Positions 6,262 to 15,193 of a stretch of DNA of 41,921 nt are shown here, piece after piece. Position 1 is the first letter of the stretch. Each line of letters opens with the position of its first letter. Source of the DNA: Clostridia bacterium (lineage in GTDB: Bacteria; Bacillota; Clostridia; Oscillospirales; CAG-272); the NCBI GenBank assembly GCA_017501225.1, contig JAFVXH010000005.1:1-41921 (forward strand). The letters run 5' to 3'. The notes beneath the pieces were generated by a model. That model had not been told where the DNA came from, did no database searches, and saw only the letters and a program-made list of their open reading frames with translations. The translations under genes and the position numbers were made by a program.

Positions 6262-8532
6262 ATGAAAAAAACAGTTTTATACTTATCCGTCATCGTCATT
6301 CTCGCAGTGCTGGCTATTGGTCTTACGCCGGCAGTATCAGCAGATGATACGGTCGTCAGCGGCACTTGGGGTTCCCTTTCGTGGGAGCTGAACCAGACCA
6401 CGGGACACCTGACCGTATCGGGTAATGGTACCATGAATACCTTCAACTTTAGCGGCTATAATAAAACTGCATGGCATCCCTATAAAACATCCATCAAATC
6501 CATCACGGTCATGGAGGGCGTCACCAAAATCGGAGATTTTGCATTCTACGATTGCAAAAATCTTACGAGCGTTACTCTCCCCAACAGTGTCACCGGCATC
6601 GGCACTTCCGCCTTTAACCTCTGCTCAAGCCTTACCTCTATTGCCATTCCAAACAGTGTCGTAAGCATCGGGGCATCTGCGTTCTTCAATTGCACAAGCC
6701 TTACAAGCGTCACGCTTCCCAACACCCTCACAGCAATCAATGCTTACGTATTCCATCAATGCTCCGCTCTCACCGACATTACGATTCCCGAGAGTGTCAC
6801 AAGCATCGGCAATTCAGCGTTCGAGTCCTGCACGGGCTTGGATCGCATTACGATCCCCAAAAACGTTACAAGCATTGGAAAAAAGGCGTTCTCCGGGTGC
6901 AAATCTCTGACCGAAATTGCGATTCCAATGAACGTTGAGAGCATCGGAGAGGAAGCATTTGCGAGTTGCCCTGAGCTGACTTCCATCTCCGTTGATGCCA
7001 ATAACGCTTTTTATCACGCTTCTGAACATTGCCTGATTGAAACCAAAACAAAAACATTGCTTCTCGGTTGCAAAAACAGCGTGATTCCAAGCGACGGAAG
7101 TGTTACAAGCATCGGAAAATCCGCGTTTGCGAATTGCAAGGACCTTACAAGCATCGTCATCCCAAGCGATGTTATCAGCATCGGAGCATCCGCATTCTTC
7201 AATTGCGGAAGCCTCACAAGCGTTACTCTTCCCGAGAATCTGGCAAGCATCGGCAATTCGGCATTCTACGAATGTAGAACTCTTGAGAGCATCACCATCC
7301 CCAATAGCGTGACAATCATCGGTGAATATGCGTTCGGCGGTTGCAAGGCACTGACCGAGATCACCATTCCAAACGGTGTCGTACACATCGCAAGCTACGT
7401 GTTCTTTAATTGCCCCAAGCTTACAAGCGTCGTCATTCCCGGTAGTGTCACAACCATTGGAGGCAACGTATTTAACACATGCGCGAGTCTTCAAAGCGTG
7501 ATCTACTGTGGCACCGCAGAAAAATGGGAAGCCCTGAATCAATCCGCAGGGATCGATACGAGCATCGTGTCTTTCCATCAATATCAATGGCGATCCATTG
7601 ATGCGGAAGCACACGGAAACGTTTGCATCTTCTGCGAAAGCGTCACGGAGGCATCTCCACATACCTGGAGTAGCGGTGAAATAATCGCACAGCCCACGCA
7701 CCTTGCAGTCGGTATCAGGCTCTACACCTGCCCCGGTTGCAACGGCAACAAGACGGAGGAGATCGCTAAGCTCCCGGGGCACACGTATGCAGATAAGTGG
7801 GTTCCCCACAATGATTCACAACATAAAAAGCCCTGTGAATGCGGCGATGCCATTTACGATTTTCATTCCTGGGACATCGGCGTTGTCACCAAAAAGCCCA
7901 CCCACCTTGAGGCAGGTGTTAAGACCTATACCTGCTACGACTGCGGCGCGACCGCAACCGAGGAGATCGCAAGGCTTGCAGGACACACCTACGGCGAATG
8001 GACCAAGCACAACGAAACGCAGCATAAGAGAACCTGCGAGTGCGGGGATATGGAATACCACGGTCACGCATGGAATACGGGCGTCATCACCACGGATCCC
8101 ACTCACCTTGAGGCAGGTGTCAAGACCTATACCTGCACCGAATGCGGTGAGAGCAAAACCGAGGAGATCGCAAAGCTGGCAGAGCACACATACGGTGACT
8201 GGGTGATTGTAAAATCCCCCACGGTAGACGAGGAGGGTCTGCGTGAGAAAGCTTGCATCTGCGGTGATAAGATCACGGAAAGCATTGCAAAGCTGACTCC
8301 TCCCGCACAGACCACCGCCCCCGCCGACACAACAGAAGGTACTCCCAATCAAACCGAAGCCCCTGCCGATACAACGGGAAATGAAATCACTCAAACGACT
8401 GCAGCCAAAACCACAGCATCAACCAATAAAACTTCCAAAGCCAACGGCTGCTCCGGCACTGCCTTAGGCAGTTTGAGCGTGCTCGTTCTGCTCCTGCCTG
8501 CCGCCTGCGTTTTGTGGAAAAAGAAAAAATAA
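6262..8532 (+). CDS. BspA-like leucine-rich-repeat (LRR_5) surface protein (756 aa)
   Basis: The order is: signal peptide (residues 1-28, ending in an AVSA-like site); a short beta domain; thirteen ~23-residue repeats of the type SIG..AF..C..LT.V.IP.SV from about residue 83 to 415, interrupted after the seventh by an island of about 45 residues; then three cysteine-rich repeats with CxxC and CxCG motifs (about 450-660); a Thr/Pro/Ala-rich linker; and a C-terminal hydrophobic helix with NGCSG before it and KKKK after it. The last part is a membrane or sorting anchor seen on clostridial exported proteins. LRR_5 proteins of this type bind host or microbial surfaces, but the ligand here is unknown. 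Likely a cell-surface adhesin. Start: GAGAGGAAAAGAAAATG. Confidence 0.9.
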   Translation: MKKTVLYLSVIVILAVLAIGLTPAVSADDTVVSGTWGSLSWELNQTTGHLTVSGNGTMNTFNFSGYNKTAWHPYKTSIKSITVMEGVTKIGDFAFYDCKNLTSVTLPNSVTGIGTSAFNLCSSLTSIAIPNSVVSIGASAFFNCTSLTSVTLPNTLTAINAYVFHQCSALTDITIPESVTSIGNSAFESCTGLDRITIPKNVTSIGKKAFSGCKSLTEIAIPMNVESIGEEAFASCPELTSISVDANNAFYHASEHCLIETKTKTLLLGCKNSVIPSDGSVTSIGKSAFANCKDLTSIVIPSDVISIGASAFFNCGSLTSVTLPENLASIGNSAFYECRTLESITIPNSVTIIGEYAFGGCKALTEITIPNGVVHIASYVFFNCPKLTSVVIPGSVTTIGGNVFNTCASLQSVIYCGTAEKWEALNQSAGIDTSIVSFHQYQWRSIDAEAHGNVCIFCESVTEASPHTWSSGEIIAQPTHLAVGIRLYTCPGCNGNKTEEIAKLPGHTYADKWVPHNDSQHKKPCECGDAIYDFHSWDIGVVTKKPTHLEAGVKTYTCYDCGATATEEIARLAGHTYGEWTKHNETQHKRTCECGDMEYHGHAWNTGVITTDPTHLEAGVKTYTCTECGESKTEEIAKLAEHTYGDWVIVKSPTVDEEGLREKACICGDKITESIAKLTPPAQTTAPADTTEGTPNQTEAPADTTGNEITQTTAAKTTASTNKTSKANGCSGTALGSLSVLVLLLPAACVLWKKKK
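6508..7500 (+). repeat. Tandem LRR coding repeats
   Basis: About 69-bp units inside the LRR gene, each carrying a form of AGCATCGG...GCATTC...TGC. Copies are diverged. They explain open frames seen on the other strand (for example 6814-7809), which are repeat shadows. Confidence 0.75.
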
Positions 8533-8539
8533 TCACGCA

Positions 8540-8569
8540 AAAGAGGAACGGCTCGCCGTTCCTCTTTTT
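8540..8569 (+). terminator. Terminator of LRR protein gene
   Basis: Stem AGAGGAACGG / CCGTTCCTCT with CTCG loop followed by TTTT. Confidence 0.88.
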
Positions 8570-8637
8570 CCTGTCTACAGCACTTAGCACTCCTGTGCTC
8601 AACCTTCAAAGGACTTTTGTTCCCTCGCACAAAACCC

Positions 8638-8666
8638 TTGACTGTCCGTCGCAGATATGGTACAAT
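8638..8666 (+). promoter_or_regulatory. Promoter of serine ammonia-lyase gene
   Basis: TTGACT (8638-8643), TACAAT (8661-8666), 17-base spacer. Confidence 0.82.
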
Positions 8667-8705
8667 AGAAGTTGGGAACCAAATCTATGAATGTGTGGTG
8701 TTTTT

Positions 8706-9947
8706 ATGCATATCGAAAACAATAACGGCGCTTCGTCCAAGGCGTGCGGCATGCAATCGCTGACCGAGCTGTTCAAGATCGGCAGAGGTCCCTCCAGCTC
8801 GCACACGATCGGTCCCGAGCGCGCGTGTAAGGCTTTTCTTGCGCGCTATCCCGATACCGACGCCCTCCGCGTCACCCTTTACGGCTCGCTTGCCAAGACG
8901 GGAAAGGGACACGGAACCGATCGCGTCATTGAAAAAACCGTCGCGCCGATCCCCTGCGAGGTGCTCTTTGACTGTGAGCAGACCGATCTCCCCCACCCCA
9001 ACACGATGGACATGATCGGCTTCCACGGTGGCGTCGAGATCGCGAAAATCCGCATCCTGAGCGTTGGCGGCGGAACGATCGCCTTTGGGGACGAGGCAGT
9101 TGCGCAGATCCCGAATATCTATTCCGAGCATACCTTTACCGATATTGCGCAAATCTGTCGCGATCGCTCGATCCGCATCTGGGAATACGCGATCGAAAAC
9201 GAGGACGCAGACTTTCTCCCCTATATGAATCACATCTGGGATACCATGAAGCAATCCATTCAGAGAGGACTTCGCGACGAGGGGATCTTACCCGGCGGTC
9301 TTGACGTCCGCAAGAAGGCAAAATCCCTGTTCCGCAATCAGCACATTGACGAAAGCCCCGAAACGCGGGAAAACCGCATGGTCTGTGCCTACGCCTTCGC
9401 GGTGAGCGAGCAGAATGCATCGGGTGAGCAGATCGTCACCGCCCCCACCTGTGGCGCGGCGGGCGTCCTTCCCGCAGTCCTTTACTATCAGCAGCAAAAG
9501 AACCGATACAGCGACGAGCAGATCGTGCAAGCACTGATCACCGCGGGAATCGTCGGCAACCTCATCAAGACCAACGCGTCCATCTCGGGCGCGGAGTGCG
9601 GATGCCAGGCAGAGATCGGCAGCGCGTGCGCCATGGCGGCAGCGGCACTGGGCGAGCTTTTTTCGCTCGATATCGACAAGATCGAATACGCCGCCGAGAT
9701 TGCCATTGAGCATCACTTAGGTCTTACCTGCGATCCCATCTGCGGCCTTGTACAGATCCCCTGTATCGAGCGAAACGCCGTAGCTGCCATGCGCGCGATC
9801 AACGCCATCAGCTTGGCAAGCTTTTTGTGGGACTCCCGCAAGATCTCCTTTGACAAGGTCGTTCATACCATGAAGGAAACGGGAAAGGATCTTTCCGTAT
9901 CTTACCGCGAAACCTCCGAGGGAGGACTTGCCAAAATCGTACTTTAA
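8706..9947 (+). CDS. sdaA: L-serine ammonia-lyase, iron-sulfur dependent, single chain (413 aa)
   Basis: Converts L-serine to pyruvate and ammonia in the cytoplasm with a 4Fe-4S cluster. The N-terminal (beta) domain has [15 protein letters not shown] and GTDRVI; the C-terminal (alpha) domain has [16 protein letters not shown], the glycine- and alanine-rich [20 protein letters not shown], and [17 protein letters not shown], which carries cluster-binding cysteines. Both halves are fused as in the E. coli-type single-chain enzymes, though this one is somewhat shorter than the roughly 450 aa usual there. ATG 8706 is preferred; ATG 8691 (five codons longer) is possible. The ribosome binding site is weak for both. 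The phosphoesterase gene follows after 24 bases with no terminator, so the two may be co-transcribed. Confidence 0.92.
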   Translation: MHIENNNGASSKACGMQSLTELFKIGRGPSSSHTIGPERACKAFLARYPDTDALRVTLYGSLAKTGKGHGTDRVIEKTVAPIPCEVLFDCEQTDLPHPNTMDMIGFHGGVEIAKIRILSVGGGTIAFGDEAVAQIPNIYSEHTFTDIAQICRDRSIRIWEYAIENEDADFLPYMNHIWDTMKQSIQRGLRDEGILPGGLDVRKKAKSLFRNQHIDESPETRENRMVCAYAFAVSEQNASGEQIVTAPTCGAAGVLPAVLYYQQQKNRYSDEQIVQALITAGIVGNLIKTNASISGAECGCQAEIGSACAMAAAALGELFSLDIDKIEYAAEIAIEHHLGLTCDPICGLVQIPCIERNAVAAMRAINAISLASFLWDSRKISFDKVVHTMKETGKDLSVSYRETSEGGLAKIVL

Positions 9948-9971
9948 CTTACGTAGAAAGGAAACGTTCTT

Positions 9972-11873
9972 ATGAAACTGAAACGCACCGTTGCCCTTAT
10001 CCTCGTACTGATCCTTTGCGTCATGCCCTGCATCGGCGCATATGCACAAGCCCCCGAGAGCGGTGAGGAGATCACGGTTCTCTTTACCCACGACCTCCAC
10101 TCCCATCTGCTTCCCGCCGCCAACGAATCGGGCGACGGTGAATACGGAGGATACGCGCGTCTTGCGACCGCGATCAAGGCGCAAAAGGAAAAAGATCCCG
10201 ACGCGATCTTGGTCGACGGCGGAGATTTCTCAATGGGCTCTCTTTTCCAGACTGCATACCCCACCTCCGCGATCGAGCTTCGCATGATGGGAGCGATGGG
10301 CTTTGACGTCACCACCTTCGGAAACCACGAGTTCGATTACCTGCAATCGGGACTCAAATCCATGATGCGCGCGGCAATTGAGAGCGGCGATCCCCTGCCC
10401 TCCCTCGTCTGCGCGAACTATCTGCCTCCCGCAGAGGGACAGGACGGCTACGATCCCGAGCTTTGGGAGGTCTATCGCGATTACGGTGTCAAGGATTACG
10501 TGCTCCTTGAGCGCGGCGGCGTGTATTACGCGATCTTCGGCATCTTCGGCTTTGACGCCGACGACTGCGCGCCCAATTCGGGCATGATCCTGGAGGATCC
10601 CATCACAGTTGCCGCCGAAACGGTCAATGCCGCTGTCAACGAATGCGAAAGCCTTTACGGACAGCATCCCGTGGTCATCTGCCTCTCCCACAGCGGAACC
10701 AGCGAGGGCAAGGGCGAGGACTACGAGCTTGCCAAGGCGGTCAGCGGCATTGACGTCATCATTTCGGGACACACGCACACAAAGCTGGATGCCCCCATTA
10801 CGGTCAACGGCACGGCGATCGTATCTGCCGACGAATACGGCAAGAATCTCGGTGTGCTCAAGCTGCGCCGTGAAGGAAACGGAACGAGCGTTGTCAGCTA
10901 CGAGCTCATTCCCATCGATCAAACGGTCGAGGACGATCCCGAGATCGCAGCCCTGACCGAGCAATACAAGAAGACCGTGGAGGAGGATTACCTCTCCAAA
11001 TACGGCTTTACCTTCGATCAGGTGCTTCTGCAGAATCCCTACAAGTTTGAAACCGACGACGAGGTGTCCTCCCATCAGCACGAATCTCCTCTGTGCAACG
11101 TCTATTCCGACTCCTATAAATGGGCGGTCGAAAAGGCACTCGGAAAGAAGGTCGACGTTGCGATTACAGCCGCAGGCGTCATCCGCGGCAGCCTCCCCAT
11201 AGGGAACGTAACCGTGTCGGATACCTTCAACGCGGCTTCGTTAGGCGTTGGAACCGAGGGAGAGCTTGTCGGCATCTATCTGACGGGTAAGGATCTGATG
11301 AACGCGATCGAGCTCGACGCATCGATCCAGCCTCTGATGCCCACGGCACAGCTCTTTATGTCGGACGTGGAGTATTCCTTCAACCAATACCGCATGATCT
11401 TTAACAAGGTCGATTATGCAATGCTCCGAAACGACGACGGAACGCTGAGCGAGATCGAAGCGGACAAGCTCTATTTCGTAGTAGCGGGAATGTATATGGG
11501 ACAAATGCTCGGCTCGGTGGAGGAAACCTCCATGGGACTTCTGAGCATCACTCCGCGCGATGAAAAGGGCAATCCCATCTCCTCGGATCAGCTGGTCAAC
11601 TACGTCATCAGGGACGAAAGCGGCAATCCCTTAAAGGAATGGTACGCGATTGCGGATTATCTCAACCAAATGGGCGGCGAGATGGATGCAAAATACGCCT
11701 CCACCGACGGACGCAAAACGGTCTATGCCAGCTTGAATCCTATCAAGCTCTTGCGTAACGCAAATCTGTATACCTATCTCGTTCTGACCGTGATCGTAGT
11801 GGTTCTTGCTATCGTCATCCTTGTGCCGATTCTGATCGTGCTCCTGATCAAAAAGAAGCGCAAGAAGGCATAA
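9972..11873 (+). CDS. Membrane-anchored 5'-nucleotidase/UshA-like metallophosphoesterase (633 aa)
   Basis: A signal peptide (residues 1-26) leads to a calcineurin-like metallophosphatase domain with the expected metal ligands in HDLHSH, DGGDFSMGS, GNHEFDY, SHSGTSEG and GHTHTKLD. A 5'-nucleotidase C-terminal domain follows (NVYSDSYKWA, ITAAGVIRGSLP, SDTFNAASLG). The protein ends with one long hydrophobic helix and KKKRKKA, so the enzyme should be held on the outer face of the membrane. Family members hydrolyse nucleotides, UDP-sugars or cyclic nucleotides; the substrate here is not determinable. The start has AGAAAGGAAACGTTCTT upstream. It may release phosphate and nucleosides for uptake; note the phosphate transporter at 13922. 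Confidence 0.92.
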   Translation: MKLKRTVALILVLILCVMPCIGAYAQAPESGEEITVLFTHDLHSHLLPAANESGDGEYGGYARLATAIKAQKEKDPDAILVDGGDFSMGSLFQTAYPTSAIELRMMGAMGFDVTTFGNHEFDYLQSGLKSMMRAAIESGDPLPSLVCANYLPPAEGQDGYDPELWEVYRDYGVKDYVLLERGGVYYAIFGIFGFDADDCAPNSGMILEDPITVAAETVNAAVNECESLYGQHPVVICLSHSGTSEGKGEDYELAKAVSGIDVIISGHTHTKLDAPITVNGTAIVSADEYGKNLGVLKLRREGNGTSVVSYELIPIDQTVEDDPEIAALTEQYKKTVEEDYLSKYGFTFDQVLLQNPYKFETDDEVSSHQHESPLCNVYSDSYKWAVEKALGKKVDVAITAAGVIRGSLPIGNVTVSDTFNAASLGVGTEGELVGIYLTGKDLMNAIELDASIQPLMPTAQLFMSDVEYSFNQYRMIFNKVDYAMLRNDDGTLSEIEADKLYFVVAGMYMGQMLGSVEETSMGLLSITPRDEKGNPISSDQLVNYVIRDESGNPLKEWYAIADYLNQMGGEMDAKYASTDGRKTVYASLNPIKLLRNANLYTYLVLTVIVVVLAIVILVPILIVLLIKKKRKKA

Positions 11874-11892
11874 TTCCATCCACGTTTTGCAG

Positions 11893-11921
11893 AGCGCACC
11901 CCCATGTGGGGGTGCGTTTTC
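11893..11921 (+). terminator. Terminator of phosphoesterase gene
   Basis: Stem CGCACCCCC / GGGGGTGCG with ATGT loop, then TTTTC. Confidence 0.85.
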
Positions 11922-11958
11922 ATCTCTGTTATTTTTTGTAAAAAATAAAAGGCGACTC

Positions 11959-11988
11959 TTGACAACCTATTCTCGCGTGTGATAAAAT
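11959..11988 (+). promoter_or_regulatory. Promoter of lipoprotein gene at 12027
   Basis: TTGACA (11959-11964) and TAAAAT (11983-11988), 18-base spacer. Confidence 0.75.
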
Positions 11989-12026
11989 AAAGGTATCAAA
12001 ATTCAATTTGATTGGAGGAACACCTT

Positions 12027-12506
12027 ATGAAAAGAATACTCAGCGCAACGCTGGCCTGCATTCTGCTGCTCCTTCCCTGCCTTTCCCTTGTGTCCTGCAC
12101 GACGGCGGAGGAGCTCGTCAATCCCATTGATTTTGGTAAAAAGTATTACCTCAAGGGTGACGAAAAGAAATATTACGTATTCAATGAGGATCACACAGGA
12201 TATTTTGAGTGCTATCATCAATACGTAAACGGCATTGACACGAAGTACGACTATACGCTATCGGGACGCGTGGAATTTGAGTGGAGAGAGGATTCCAACG
12301 GCGCCGTCCATCTCTTTGCCGGCAAGGCGGAGTATCGCGAGGATCATACGGAGGGAGAAACGATCAAACTGACTCCCACGCCGATCTCTTTTTCCGAGGA
12401 GTTCTTCTCCTATTATACGGATAACCAATACGGAGGCTATACGACGTATTACATCAAGGAAGGCTCAGACTTGAAAGGCTTCCTGGATGAAAACAAGCAG
12501 GAATAA
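12027..12506 (+). CDS. Putative lipoprotein, beta-rich (159 aa)
   Basis: MKRILSATLACILLLL and lipobox LSLVSC (Cys24) show a lipoprotein. The mature part is rich in aromatic residues and beta-prone segments (KKYYLKGDEKKYYVFNEDHTGYF), possibly a small beta-barrel such as a lipocalin-like fold; that is inference. The start ATG 12027 has GGAGG nine bases upstream. It is monocistronic. Function unknown. Confidence 0.85.
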   Translation: MKRILSATLACILLLLPCLSLVSCTTAEELVNPIDFGKKYYLKGDEKKYYVFNEDHTGYFECYHQYVNGIDTKYDYTLSGRVEFEWREDSNGAVHLFAGKAEYREDHTEGETIKLTPTPISFSEEFFSYYTDNQYGGYTTYYIKEGSDLKGFLDENKQE

Positions 12507-12514
12507 TATCGATC

Positions 12515-12550
12515 AAAAAACGGGAAAGCCGATCGGCTTTCCCGTTTTTT
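12515..12550. terminator. Bidirectional terminator between lipoprotein and HTH genes
   Basis: AAAAAACGGGAAAGCC / GGCTTTCCCGTTTTTT with GATC loop, perfect 16-bp stem with A and T tracts on both sides. It can end transcription from both converging genes. Confidence 0.92.
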
Positions 12551-12554
12551 TACT

Positions 12555-12764
12555 TTATTGCTCCTCAAATTCCTTGCCTGTAATCAAATAGTCGATGGAA
12601 ACGTTAAAATACTGTGACAGCTTACAAAGCATTTCCACGTCGGGACTTCTCTTTCCGTTCTCATAATAAGAAAGCGCCTCACGGCTGATGGAAAGATCCA
12701 TGGCAACCTTCAGCTGGCTGTACCCCTTTTTCTTCCTGATTTGAACCAATCCGACGAGCTTCAT
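12555..12764 (-). CDS. Xre/Cro-type HTH regulator (69 aa)
   Basis: A single HTH_3 domain fills the protein: QIRKKKGYSQLKVAMDLSISREALSYYENGKRSP is the helix-turn-helix, followed by VEMLCKLSQYFNVSIDYLI. No effector domain is visible. The start is ATG 12764, with GGAG eight bases upstream; a TTG one codon earlier is less likely. It is divergent from a zinc-ribbon membrane protein gene, and the space between them holds two palindromes over a promoter. It therefore probably represses that gene and itself. Confidence 0.9.
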   Translation of the reverse strand: MKLVGLVQIRKKKGYSQLKVAMDLSISREALSYYENGKRSPDVEMLCKLSQYFNVSIDYLITGKEFEEQ

Positions 12765-12794
12765 CAAAATTCTCCGTTTTTTTGAATTTTCCTC

Positions 12795-12846
12795 TTGACA
12801 TTATTGTAACATTATGTTACAATGCTTTATGTAACAATTTGTTACA
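12795..12846. promoter_or_regulatory. Promoter and twin operator between HTH gene and zinc-ribbon gene
   Basis: The + strand promoter has TTGACA (12795-12800) and TACAAT (12818-12823), spacer 17. Two 17-bp palindromes of form TGTAAC-N5-GTTACA lie at 12805-12821 and 12830-12846, centres 25 bases apart. The first covers the spacer and -10 box, the second the transcript start. Such twin sites fit binding by the HTH dimer encoded next to them. Confidence 0.8.
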
Positions 12847-12874
12847 TTCAAAAAGACATTCTAAGGAGGATGCT

Positions 12875-13195
12875 ATGAAATTTTGTTCGAACTGCGGAAA
12901 GCAAGTAGATGAAAATGCAGTCGTCTGCGTCAGCTGCGGTCATGCTCTCAGCGGAAGCGCAGCACAAAGACGAAGCGGCGAGGATGCACCGAACATGGGA
13001 TTTGTCATTTTGGGATTTTTTATCCCGATTGTAGGATTGATCCTGTGGCTGATGTGGCGCAACGATTATCCCTTGAAGGCAAAGAGCTGCGGAAAGGGTG
13101 CTTTGATTGGGTTCGTTACCAACATCGCATTTACCGTGCTGTACATTATACTCTACATCGTTGTGTTGATACCTGCTATGGGGATGTATTTTTAA
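12875..13195 (+). CDS. Zinc-ribbon membrane protein (106 aa)
   Basis: An N-terminal zinc ribbon with CSNC (4-7) and CVSC (18-21), a polar linker, then two membrane helices (about 42-60 and 77-103) separated by the polar WRNDYPLKAKSCGKGA segment. Small zinc-ribbon membrane proteins of this kind are common in Bacillota, and their role is mostly unknown. ATG 12875 follows AAGGAGG at 12863-12869. The operator pair upstream indicates control by the divergent HTH protein. An upstream in-frame ATG at 12782 would lie before the promoter and is rejected. Confidence 0.87.
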   Translation: MKFCSNCGKQVDENAVVCVSCGHALSGSAAQRRSGEDAPNMGFVILGFFIPIVGLILWLMWRNDYPLKAKSCGKGALIGFVTNIAFTVLYIILYIVVLIPAMGMYF

Positions 13196-13197
13196 GA

Positions 13198-13236
13198 AAA
13201 GAGAACGGCACGCATTGCGTACCGTTCTCTTTTTAT
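13198..13236. terminator. Terminator after zinc-ribbon gene
   Basis: AGAGAACGG / CCGTTCTCT stem with inner ACGC/GCGT pairing and TTTTTATT. Lies between converging genes. Confidence 0.85.
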
Positions 13237-13250
13237 TACGATGGCTCCGA

Positions 13251-13874
13251 TCAGGAGTTCTTCATCACGATCAATTCCACGACGTCCGCGACGTGCTCGC
13301 AGGCATCCGCGCATCGCTCCAGATACTCGTAGACCTTTCTCTGTGCGATGACCTCCAAGGGATCGGTCGTGTGCTGCGTGACATTGCGATAAGCCTCCAG
13401 ATAAATGCGGTCGCAATCCTCCTCGGCGTCGCTGATCTGAATAATGGTCTGCATCAGATTATCGGGCTTCTTGAAGTTGGGAAGCTCCTCCAGCATCGCA
13501 GAAAGTCTTTGGCAGCAGGTAGAAACCTTTTGCGCCATCAGGATACTCTCGGGCGTAACCTGCTTGGGGCTATCCATGTAGAAGCGCTGCAGAACCTCCT
13601 CGATATCGTCCGCAACCTCGTCCAGATTCTGGCTCAGCTCTGCAAGATCCTCTCTTTCCAGAGGGGTAATGAACGCCTTGGAAAGAGTCGCATTCATTTC
13701 ATGCTTCTTGATATCGGCGGAATGCTCAAACTCATGCATGACCTTCAGTCTGGATTCGATCGCGTCGGGATCGTAGTTTGTCATGCACTCCACAAGATAA
13801 TTTGCGGCATTCACGCAAATCTTTGCAACCGCCTGGAAATTTTCAAAATAAAAAGCATCCGATTTTTTAGACAT
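13251..13874 (-). CDS. DUF47-family PhoU-like phosphate transport partner (207 aa)
   Basis: Fully helical protein with the DUF47 (PF01865) pattern: YFENFQAVAKICVNAANYL, HEFEHSADIKKHEM, TPLEREDLAELSQNLDEVADDIEEVLQRF, and EDCDRIYLEAYRNV near the end. These proteins are related to PhoU and usually sit beside Pit phosphate transporters, whose activity they influence. Here it lies 47 bases downstream of the pit gene on the same strand, so the two form an operon with pit first. Full family length. Confidence 0.92.
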   Translation of the reverse strand: MSKKSDAFYFENFQAVAKICVNAANYLVECMTNYDPDAIESRLKVMHEFEHSADIKKHEMNATLSKAFITPLEREDLAELSQNLDEVADDIEEVLQRFYMDSPKQVTPESILMAQKVSTCCQRLSAMLEELPNFKKPDNLMQTIIQISDAEEDCDRIYLEAYRNVTQHTTDPLEVIAQRKVYEYLERCADACEHVADVVELIVMKNS

Positions 13875-13921
13875 AACAGTGATCTCCTTCTGTATTCAAG
13901 AATGTAATTCGACAGAACTGC

Positions 13922-14965
13922 TTAGAAAATCCACATAAAGAGCTTGGTCATGAGGAATCCGATCAGACCGCAGCCCGGGAAGGTCAATACCCACGTCAGC
14001 GCCATATCCTTGACGACGCCGAGGTTGATGGCAGAGAGACGCTTGACGGCGCCGACACCCATAATGGAGGTGGTCTTGACATGCGTGGTGGATACGGGGA
14101 GCGAGAAGATCGAGCAGATCAGAAGTGATGCCGCCGCCGCGATATCCGCGGAAAAGCCCTGATATTTTTCCAGCTTTACCATATCCATACCGACCGACTT
14201 GATGATCTTCTTACCGCCAATCGCGGTTCCAAGTCCCATGATCAGGGAAACCAGGAGCATCAGCCAATCGGGAGGAACGACTGCCTCGGGCGTCTGTCCT
14301 TGGGACAGGAACGTGCAAAGCAGGATAACACCCATAAACTTCTGTCCGTCCTGCGCGCCGTGCATGAACGCCATGGACGCCGCACCCGTAATTTGCGCAC
14401 CGCGGAAGAATCCTTGCGTTTTTCTGCGCTCCATGTTCTGGCAGATCAGCGTCACCAGCTTGCAGATCAGCCAACCGAATACAAAGCCGAAGAAGATGGA
14501 AACGCCAATACCGTAGATGACCTTCATCCACTCGCCGCCATTGACACCGTTCAGGTTTCCGTGCAATGCAATGGCACTACCCGTAAGGCCCGCGATCAGT
14601 GCGTGGCTTTCGCTCGTGGGAATTCCGAACCACCAGGCAAGCGTTGCCCAAAGCACGATGGCAAACATCGCAGCACTCAAAGCGATGATCGCTTCTTCCT
14701 TGTTCTCACCGAAATCCACCATCTTGGTGATGGTTTCCGCAACCGTAGCATTGACCTTTGTCATCACGAACACGCCCAGGAAATTGAACACCGCCGCCAT
14801 CAGAACTGCGGCTCTTTCCGACATACAGCGTGTGGAAACACAGGTTGCGATGGCGTTTGGCGCGTCGGTCCATCCGTTGACCAGGATGACACCCAGCGTC
14901 AGCAAGATCGCCATGGCAAGCAGCGGATTGGAGATTGCCATTGAAAAGAACTCTTGTAATTCCAT
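13922..14965 (-). CDS. pit: Pit-family inorganic phosphate transporter (347 aa)
   Basis: Low-affinity phosphate symporter of the PiT family (PF01384). Signature repeats are GWTDAPNAIATCVSTRCMS near the N-terminus and FMHGAQDGQKFMGVI in the second half, with about ten hydrophobic helices. ATG 14965 is chosen: it has AGAAAGAGG upstream and lies downstream of the promoter at 15075-15103. A longer frame to 15058 would start at the transcription start and is unlikely. It is followed by its DUF47 partner. Confidence 0.93.
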   Translation of the reverse strand: MELQEFFSMAISNPLLAMAILLTLGVILVNGWTDAPNAIATCVSTRCMSERAAVLMAAVFNFLGVFVMTKVNATVAETITKMVDFGENKEEAIIALSAAMFAIVLWATLAWWFGIPTSESHALIAGLTGSAIALHGNLNGVNGGEWMKVIYGIGVSIFFGFVFGWLICKLVTLICQNMERRKTQGFFRGAQITGAASMAFMHGAQDGQKFMGVILLCTFLSQGQTPEAVVPPDWLMLLVSLIMGLGTAIGGKKIIKSVGMDMVKLEKYQGFSADIAAAASLLICSIFSLPVSTTHVKTTSIMGVGAVKRLSAINLGVVKDMALTWVLTFPGCGLIGFLMTKLFMWIF

Positions 14966-15074
14966 GTGTACCTCTTTCTTCCTGCTTTTTGTTTTGTCCT
15001 GCATCATTTGACCGCTCCGCAGCATCCCTGCCCTATGCGGCGATCGATTCAAAAACACCCTCTTATTCCCTTAT

Positions 15075-15103
15075 ATTATATCCTAAAATTTGCCATGTGT
15101 CAA
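15075..15103 (-). promoter_or_regulatory. Promoter of the pit-DUF47 operon
   Basis: On the - strand, TTGACA (15103-15098) and TATAAT (15080-15075), 17-base spacer; both match consensus. The leader to ATG 14965 is about 100 bases. Confidence 0.88.
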
Positions 15104-15193
15104 GCAAGAATTACATCATTTTTCCTTTTTCGTGTATACTCCCAAAGCAATTGGGAATACTTTGATTATCCATCATACAAAAAGGAGAAAACT

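Noticed and set aside
6508..7500. Regular repeats suggesting a CRISPR array
   Set aside because: Units are about 69 bp, diverged, in frame and coding for LRR_5 repeats; there are no unique spacers.
6814..7809. 331-codon - strand frame within the LRR gene
   Set aside because: Produced by the tandem repeats of the LRR gene read backwards.
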